From: DAOTWY01 sp003696565 | GTDB lineage: Bacteria; Chloroflexota; Anaerolineae; Aggregatilineales; Phototrophicaceae | Length of the DNA stretch: 19,684 bases | Assembly: GCA_034435635.1 (NCBI GenBank) | Contig: DAOTWY010000064.1 | Coordinates: forward strand, 1 to 19,684 | Direction: 5' to 3' | In this document: positions 15,713 through 19,684 of the stretch, one piece after another | Layout of the letters: each line of letters starts with the position of its first letter | How positions within the stretch are numbered: position 1 is the stretch's first letter | Notes under the pieces: model-generated | Database searches by the model: none | Seen by the model: only the letters and a program-made list of their open reading frames with translations | Told to the model about the DNA's origin: nothing | Translations under genes and position numbers: made by a program

Positions 15713-15718
15713 TATAAT
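15713..15718 (+). promoter_or_regulatory. Possible -10 box before the kinase gene
   Basis: TATAAT lies in the 55-bp gap before the kinase ATG at 15751. The nearest -35 candidate is weak (TTCGAT at 15688-15693, 19-bp spacing, overlapping the stop of the previous gene). The kinase could therefore have its own promoter as well as read-through from the epimerase operon. Confidence 0.4.
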
Positions 15719-15750
15719 CATGTCTGATAAGAAAAGCCTGTGAGTGAGAC

Positions 15751-17289
15751 ATGGCAAAAAAAACGACTAAAAAAACAGACCCGATGATCGGTAAAACACT
15801 TGGCGATTATGAGATTGTTGATATTATCGCCTCGGGTGGGATGGCAAAAATTTATCGTGGTATTGACCGCAAGCTGGATCGTGAAGCAGCTGTGAAGGTC
15901 TTAACCCGTGAAATGGTAGAAAGTGACCCAACACTTTCTGAACGTTTTGAACGTGAGGCGAAAGCGGTTGCCAAACTTGATCATGAAAATATCATCCCCA
16001 TTTATCAATATGGTGAGGTGGCGGATGAAGGGACATACTTCTTGGTGATGAAGTTGATTAATGGGCGTGATCTTGCGGATGAGATCAACGACTTACAAAG
16101 CCAAGGAAAATCCATGAGCATTAGCCGGATGTTACACTTGTTAAAACAGGTGGCTAATGCGCTGGATTATGCTCATAAAAATGGCATTATCCACCGTGAT
16201 ATTAAACCATCCAATATCTTGATAGATAAAGACACCGATAAAGCAGTGTTGACCGATTTTGGCTTGGTGTTACGGCGAGAAATTGATAAGACGATGGGGA
16301 CTGCTTTTGGCACACCGCGTTATATCTCTCCAGAACAAGCACTAGCCTCTGAGCGTGCTGTGCCACAAAGCGATATTTATTCGTTAGCGGTGATTGTTTA
16401 TGAAATCTTGACGGGGAGCATGGTGTTCCGTGCAGATACAGCGATGCAAGTCGCTCTCAGCCACATCAGCGAAAAGCCCAAGCCCCCCTCAGAGATTAAT
16501 CCCAATATTCCCAAAGCGGTTGAACGGGAAATCCTTAAGGCTTTAGAAAAAGAACCAGAAGACCGGCATCAAACTGCGACTGAGTTTATCCTTGCCATTG
16601 AAGACGCTTATGGAGATCAACTGACTGAAGATTTGCGAATTAATGCCAGTATTCAACTCCCGGCGGGGGCACGGCGTTCCAAGCCTTCTGCTACGATACC
16701 AACCTTGCCAGATGTTGATTCAAGCTGGGAAACATGGGAAACAGAATCCGCCAAGCAGGGAGCCTTACCCAAATTGCCGCAACTCAAACAGCTTCCTAAG
16801 CCATTGATCTTTGGCGTGGTTGGGTTGATTGTAATTGTCTTAGCGATCATGTTATTGGGTGGTGGTGGCAATAGCAGCGGTGGGGGTACCCGTCAAGTTG
16901 ATTTGGGAGAACCGCGTGTAGTACGTGGAGAAGGTGAGCCAGCAACAATCTATTATAATGCGTCTACGCTGGTTATTCGCAATGCCAGTGAAGAAGCCGC
17001 GGTAGATATGCGGGCATTTGAACTCAATAATGGCGCGTTTTCTGCTAATATCAGCGTGAGTTCACAGCAACTTGCCCCAGGAGAGTGCGTGGTGATCGCA
17101 TCTGCGGCAGACCGTGTGAATGTTCCAAACGATTGGAACTGTGCCCGCCAGCGTAATGTGGTGATTATCCCAGAAAATAAGGTCTTTTGGCGAGACGGCG
17201 TTGAAGCCAAGCAAGCAGGGGTACGCCTTGCTGAGTGTGAGGCGGATCAATCCAGTTGCCAAATCACCATCCCACCTGTGCAAGATTAA
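15751..17289 (+). CDS. Transmembrane serine/threonine protein kinase with an extracytoplasmic domain
   Basis: This is a PknB-type kinase of 512 residues. The catalytic domain (20-285) has IASGGMAKIY (26-35), Lys 49 in AAVKVL, E69 in FEREAKAV, IIHRDIKPSN (catalytic D150, N155), DFG (169-171), GTPRYISPEQA and SDIYSLAVIVYEILTG, so it should be active. The first Gly of the GxGxxG loop is Ala 27. A juxtamembrane linker rich in Lys and Pro leads to a TM helix (351-370), then GGGGNSSGGG and an outside beta domain (about 383-512) with LVIRNAS, LAPGECVVI and four Cys. It has no PASTA repeats; the outside part looks like the lamin-tail-like domain seen on some Chloroflexota proteins and is the likely sensor. 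No phosphatase or FHA gene is adjacent. The ribosome site before ATG is weak. Confidence 0.92.
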   Translation: MAKKTTKKTDPMIGKTLGDYEIVDIIASGGMAKIYRGIDRKLDREAAVKVLTREMVESDPTLSERFEREAKAVAKLDHENIIPIYQYGEVADEGTYFLVMKLINGRDLADEINDLQSQGKSMSISRMLHLLKQVANALDYAHKNGIIHRDIKPSNILIDKDTDKAVLTDFGLVLRREIDKTMGTAFGTPRYISPEQALASERAVPQSDIYSLAVIVYEILTGSMVFRADTAMQVALSHISEKPKPPSEINPNIPKAVEREILKALEKEPEDRHQTATEFILAIEDAYGDQLTEDLRINASIQLPAGARRSKPSATIPTLPDVDSSWETWETESAKQGALPKLPQLKQLPKPLIFGVVGLIVIVLAIMLLGGGGNSSGGGTRQVDLGEPRVVRGEGEPATIYYNASTLVIRNASEEAAVDMRAFELNNGAFSANISVSSQQLAPGECVVIASAADRVNVPNDWNCARQRNVVIIPENKVFWRDGVEAKQAGVRLAECEADQSSCQITIPPVQD

Positions 17290-17543
17290 GCAATGACTAC
17301 TCTGCGCTTGATAAGGGAGTGGGGAAGATAGTGGATATTGATTGAACTGATGCACTTTAAGAGATGACACGCCGATTTTCAACGTGAGGATTTATCCCTT
17401 GGCAATATCGTGATGATCCAATCATCTTTTAAAGTATGTGAGTTTTTATATCCATATCATTCACCGCTCCTTATGTTTGATACGTGAGGTTTAATTGCAT
17501 CTCAGAGCTACTATTTAGCTGAATATATGCATTAGGTGGAGTA
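17290..17543. other. Gene-free region between kinase and glycosyltransferase
   Basis: No ORF with a good start or known motif is seen. It holds the reversed repeat at 17387-17405 and the sequence leading to the extended -10 at 17544. No hairpin with a T tract is visible, so the end of the kinase transcript is not defined by a classical terminator. Confidence 0.5.
17387..17405 (-). repeat. Interspersed repeat module 1, half copy, reversed
   Basis: GGATTTATCCCTTGGCAA (17388-17405) is identical over 18 bases to 9386-9403, the core and right arm of the thiolase terminator stem. The GTTGCC arm is absent and no second module is recognisable. It lies about 100 bp 3' of the kinase stop, with the same polarity relative to that gene as the other copies have to theirs. 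Confidence 0.6.
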
Positions 17544-17552
17544 TGCTATAAT
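17544..17552 (+). promoter_or_regulatory. Extended -10 promoter of the glycosyltransferase gene
   Basis: TGCTATAAT is a perfect TGnTATAAT. Transcription would start near 17559 and leave a leader of about 28 bases before the ATG at 17587. No -35 match is present. The position also shows that the in-frame GTG at 17536 is not the start. Confidence 0.58.
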
Positions 17553-17586
17553 TGGGTCAAATCACATAATCAGATCATTGATAACA

Positions 17587-18741
17587 ATGGCATTAACTAT
17601 CTGGCAACTAGACCCAGCGAATCTTACTCCATACTATAACCTTGCAATTTGTCAGGCATTAGCACAAGCTGGTCAACAAGTACGGTATATCACCTCTCGT
17701 TATCTTTATGATAAGCATCTGCCTATCTCCCAGCAGTTCACTGTTGAGTATCCGTATTTTAGAGGAATCAGCCAGCAGTGGCTGCTTAAAACACCTCGTT
17801 TAAGAAAGTTATTACGAGGTCTCAGCTATCCAATTAATCATTGGCAAGTTCTTCAAAAAATTAAACATCATCAACCGGATATAATCCATATTCAATGGAG
17901 TCGTTTACCCCGTTTTGATCTTTCATTCATCCGTGCTATTAAAAAGCTCAACCGACCAGTTGTTCATACCATTCATAATGTGCGTTCCAGTTTCGCTACA
18001 GATGACGATATCACTCAATTAGGCAAAGTTTATCATCTGTGTGATCAAATCATCCTACACACATACGCGAATCAACAAGCATTTCTTGCTTTATATCCTG
18101 ATATATCCGTGGATAAAACAACCGTTATTCCAATGATACATGCCCCTTCTCACATCCCGAATCACCCTTATCCCACGCGGCATCTATTCCAATTAACGAA
18201 AGAGCATTTTGTTTTCTTATTCTTTGGAATTATTCGACAATATAAAGGATTAGATTTACTACTAGAAGCTTTCCGACAGATACACAAACAATATCCTCAT
18301 GCTAGGTTGTTGATTGCTGGTAAACCAGAAACACAGAGCGATCTTCAGCTCATCTATTCTGCCAAAAATCAACCGGGTGTTATTGTTCGGGAAGGGTTTA
18401 TCCCAGCGGATATATTATGGCAATACTTTGCAGCAGCGGATATATCTGTTTTTCCGTACCGGTATGTCACCCAAAGTGCTGCATTAATTCAAGCAATGGA
18501 ATTTGGCAAACCTGTGATTGTGACTGATGTTGGCGGTTTGGCAGAAGTCATTGATAATAATGGTTGGATTGTACCATCTATAACTGTTGAAAATCTAACA
18601 CAAACCATGATAGATGCTCTTAATACGCCGGAACAAACCCGCCTTATTATGGGGGCACGCTCTGCTGAAATTGTTGCAACACATCATAACAGTCAGGCAA
18701 TTGCCCAAAAACTCGTCGCCTGTTACCAAAGGTTAATTTGA
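17587..18741 (+). CDS. GT4-type glycosyltransferase
   Basis: This is a cytoplasmic GT-B fold glycosyltransferase of 384 residues, likely adding a sugar to a lipid-linked polysaccharide precursor. The N-terminal acceptor half has PDIIHIQWSR (a GT4-like PDIIHxxW/H segment) and VVHTIHNV. The donor half starts near residue 210 with FLFFGIIRQYKGLDLLLEAF, then ARLLIAGKPE, VREGFIPADILWQYFAAADISVFPY and the donor-site segment SAALIQAMEFGKPVIVTDVGGLAEVI. The first Glu of the classical ExxxxxxxE is not at its usual place (TQSAALIQAME), as in some GT4 subgroups. ATG at 17587 is chosen over GTG at 17536 because a promoter covers the latter. It overlaps the flippase start. Base use is more AT-rich than in the genes to the left. 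Confidence 0.87.
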   Translation: MALTIWQLDPANLTPYYNLAICQALAQAGQQVRYITSRYLYDKHLPISQQFTVEYPYFRGISQQWLLKTPRLRKLLRGLSYPINHWQVLQKIKHHQPDIIHIQWSRLPRFDLSFIRAIKKLNRPVVHTIHNVRSSFATDDDITQLGKVYHLCDQIILHTYANQQAFLALYPDISVDKTTVIPMIHAPSHIPNHPYPTRHLFQLTKEHFVFLFFGIIRQYKGLDLLLEAFRQIHKQYPHARLLIAGKPETQSDLQLIYSAKNQPGVIVREGFIPADILWQYFAAADISVFPYRYVTQSAALIQAMEFGKPVIVTDVGGLAEVIDNNGWIVPSITVENLTQTMIDALNTPEQTRLIMGARSAEIVATHHNSQAIAQKLVACYQRLI

Positions 18742-19684
18742 CCTTGAAAGCAATAAAAACATATCTCACCAATCGCCCGGATGTAAAGAAAATTTTAGCC
18801 AATACGGGGTGGCTGTTTTCAGATAGTATTTTGCGCCTGGTTCTGTCGGTGCTAGTTGGGGCATGGGTGGCGCGTTATTTGGGGACAGAACAATATGGGC
18901 AATTGAACCTAGCCATCGCCTATTTGATGTTGGTCGCACCGATTGCCGAACTTGGTCTAGATCGAGTTGTTGTTAAGTATTTAGTTGAAAGACCAGAAGA
19001 TACTGACAGCATTTTAGGCACAGCGTTTTGGTTACGCTTATTTGCGACATTGACGATGTTTACACCGCTCATTTTGATTGTTCATGCTCTACACCCCAAC
19101 ACACCGATCATAGTTTTTTTGACAGTGTTATTGGGGATAGGTTCAATTTTTAAGGTTTTATATACTTTAAACTTGTGGTTTCAGGCTCAGGTCGCAGCAA
19201 AACATTCTGTCATGACACGTAATGCTAGCTTTCTACTGATTTCCGGCTTAAGGGTGCTTGCGATCTTGGCAGGTGGGTCATTGGTGGTATTTGGGTTTCT
19301 TTATTTATTCGATAGCATCATAAGCATGTTGTTATTGCTATGGGTTTATCTTCGGCAGCGGCGTGCTAATTGGCAGCTGAATTGGCAATTAGGGAGACAA
19401 TTACTACGAGAAAGTGCCCCCCTAATTATTGCTGGGTTAGCAATTTCGGTGTATATGCGGATTGATCAAATTATGCTTGGGCAGCTTTTGCCAGATAATG
19501 AAGCTGAATCGGCAGTGGGGGTTTATGCAGCAGCTGTTCGCATTTCGGAAATGTGGTATTTTGTCCCCGGTGCAATTGTGACCTCAATTTTTCCTGCGCT
19601 ATTACAAAGCAAACAACAAAGTGAAAGCTTGTATCGCAAACGATTACAACGCTTGTTTAATTTAATGACATTAATCGCTTATAG
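18738..19684 (+). CDS. Oligosaccharide flippase (Wzx/MATE-like), cut by window end
   Basis: This is a polysaccharide-biosynthesis flippase that would move lipid-linked oligosaccharide across the inner membrane. 315 codons are in view and the frame is open to the window end. The N-terminus reads LANTGWLFSDSILRLVLSV, then GAWVARYLGTEQYGQLNLA, the hallmark first two helices of the family, then GLDRVVVKYLVERPE. Seven or so hydrophobic helices follow, with ISVYMRIDQIMLGQLL and VGVYAAAVRISEMWYFVP matching the conserved middle of Wzx proteins. The proposed start is TTG at 18738 with AAAGG 5 bases before it; TTG at 18744 is possible and no early ATG exists. The start overlaps the glycosyltransferase TGA, so the two are translationally coupled. 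Confidence 0.88.
   Translation, partial: MTLKAIKTYLTNRPDVKKILANTGWLFSDSILRLVLSVLVGAWVARYLGTEQYGQLNLAIAYLMLVAPIAELGLDRVVVKYLVERPEDTDSILGTAFWLRLFATLTMFTPLILIVHALHPNTPIIVFLTVLLGIGSIFKVLYTLNLWFQAQVAAKHSVMTRNASFLLISGLRVLAILAGGSLVVFGFLYLFDSIISMLLLLWVYLRQRRANWQLNWQLGRQLLRESAPLIIAGLAISVYMRIDQIMLGQLLPDNEAESAVGVYAAAVRISEMWYFVPGAIVTSIFPALLQSKQQSESLYRKRLQRLFNLMTLIAY

Noticed and set aside
15751..17289. Kinase as a pseudokinase because of Ala in the glycine loop
   Set aside because: Lys 49, Glu 69, HRD, Asn 155 and DFG are all intact, and the second and third loop glycines remain.

Overview
The window looks like chromosomal DNA of a Chloroflexota bacterium, probably Anaerolineae-like. This is inferred from the gene set, not from a marker gene. 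Supporting traits are several lipoproteins and membrane proteins with long Thr/Pro-rich linkers, a C-terminal 'helicase XPB/Ssl2 N-terminal-like' domain protein, a VanW protein with PG_binding_4-like repeats, and a transmembrane Ser/Thr kinase with an extracytoplasmic domain. No rRNA, tRNA or CRISPR array was seen.

Layout. 1-91 is the right end of an IS200/IS605-type element: a probable tnpB tail, two hairpins and a TTGAC end. 286-1092 (-) is a lipoprotein with two FxLYD-like domains, divergent from a stand-alone PncC/CinA C-terminal amidase (1223-1705, +). Then come a histidine phosphatase (1919-2659, -), a helicase-associated-domain protein (2801-4519, +) overlapping at its 3' end a PPC-like secreted protein (4503-5327, -), an SH3b lipoprotein (5385-6629, +), a DUF4062 plus TM protein (6634-7215, +), a YitT/DUF2179 membrane protein (7219-8082, -), a thiolase (8197-9351, +), a VanW protein (9413-11272, -) coupled to a small acidic ORF (11272-11556, -), and a CDF transporter with an enlarged C-terminal region (11784-13163, -). 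The right part reads rightwards: sugar-nucleotide epimerase (13306), HEAT-like/TM protein (14256), Ser/Thr kinase (15751), GT4 glycosyltransferase (17587) and a Wzx-like flippase cut by the window end (18738).

How the genes work together. Much of the window concerns the cell envelope: lipoproteins, VanW, a kinase with an outside domain, and a surface-polysaccharide set (epimerase, glycosyltransferase, flippase). The epimerase and the HEAT/TM gene almost touch, and the kinase follows 55 bp later, so these three may link polysaccharide supply to envelope signalling. That link is inference.

The most unusual structural signal is a small interspersed repeat family. A palindromic module around GTTGCCAAGGGATAAAT occurs at about 197, 1724, 9375 (reversed), 11671 and 17387 (reversed). 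At three loci it is followed by a second 25-bp hairpin module. All copies are intergenic, just 3' of a gene, with the same polarity relative to that gene; one forms a clear terminator. Other points are an A_AAA_AAG slippery heptamer in the HEAT/TM gene that would yield a TM-less short form, an H-to-N change at the CDF transport site, and phased 10-bp repeats at the lipoprotein promoter.
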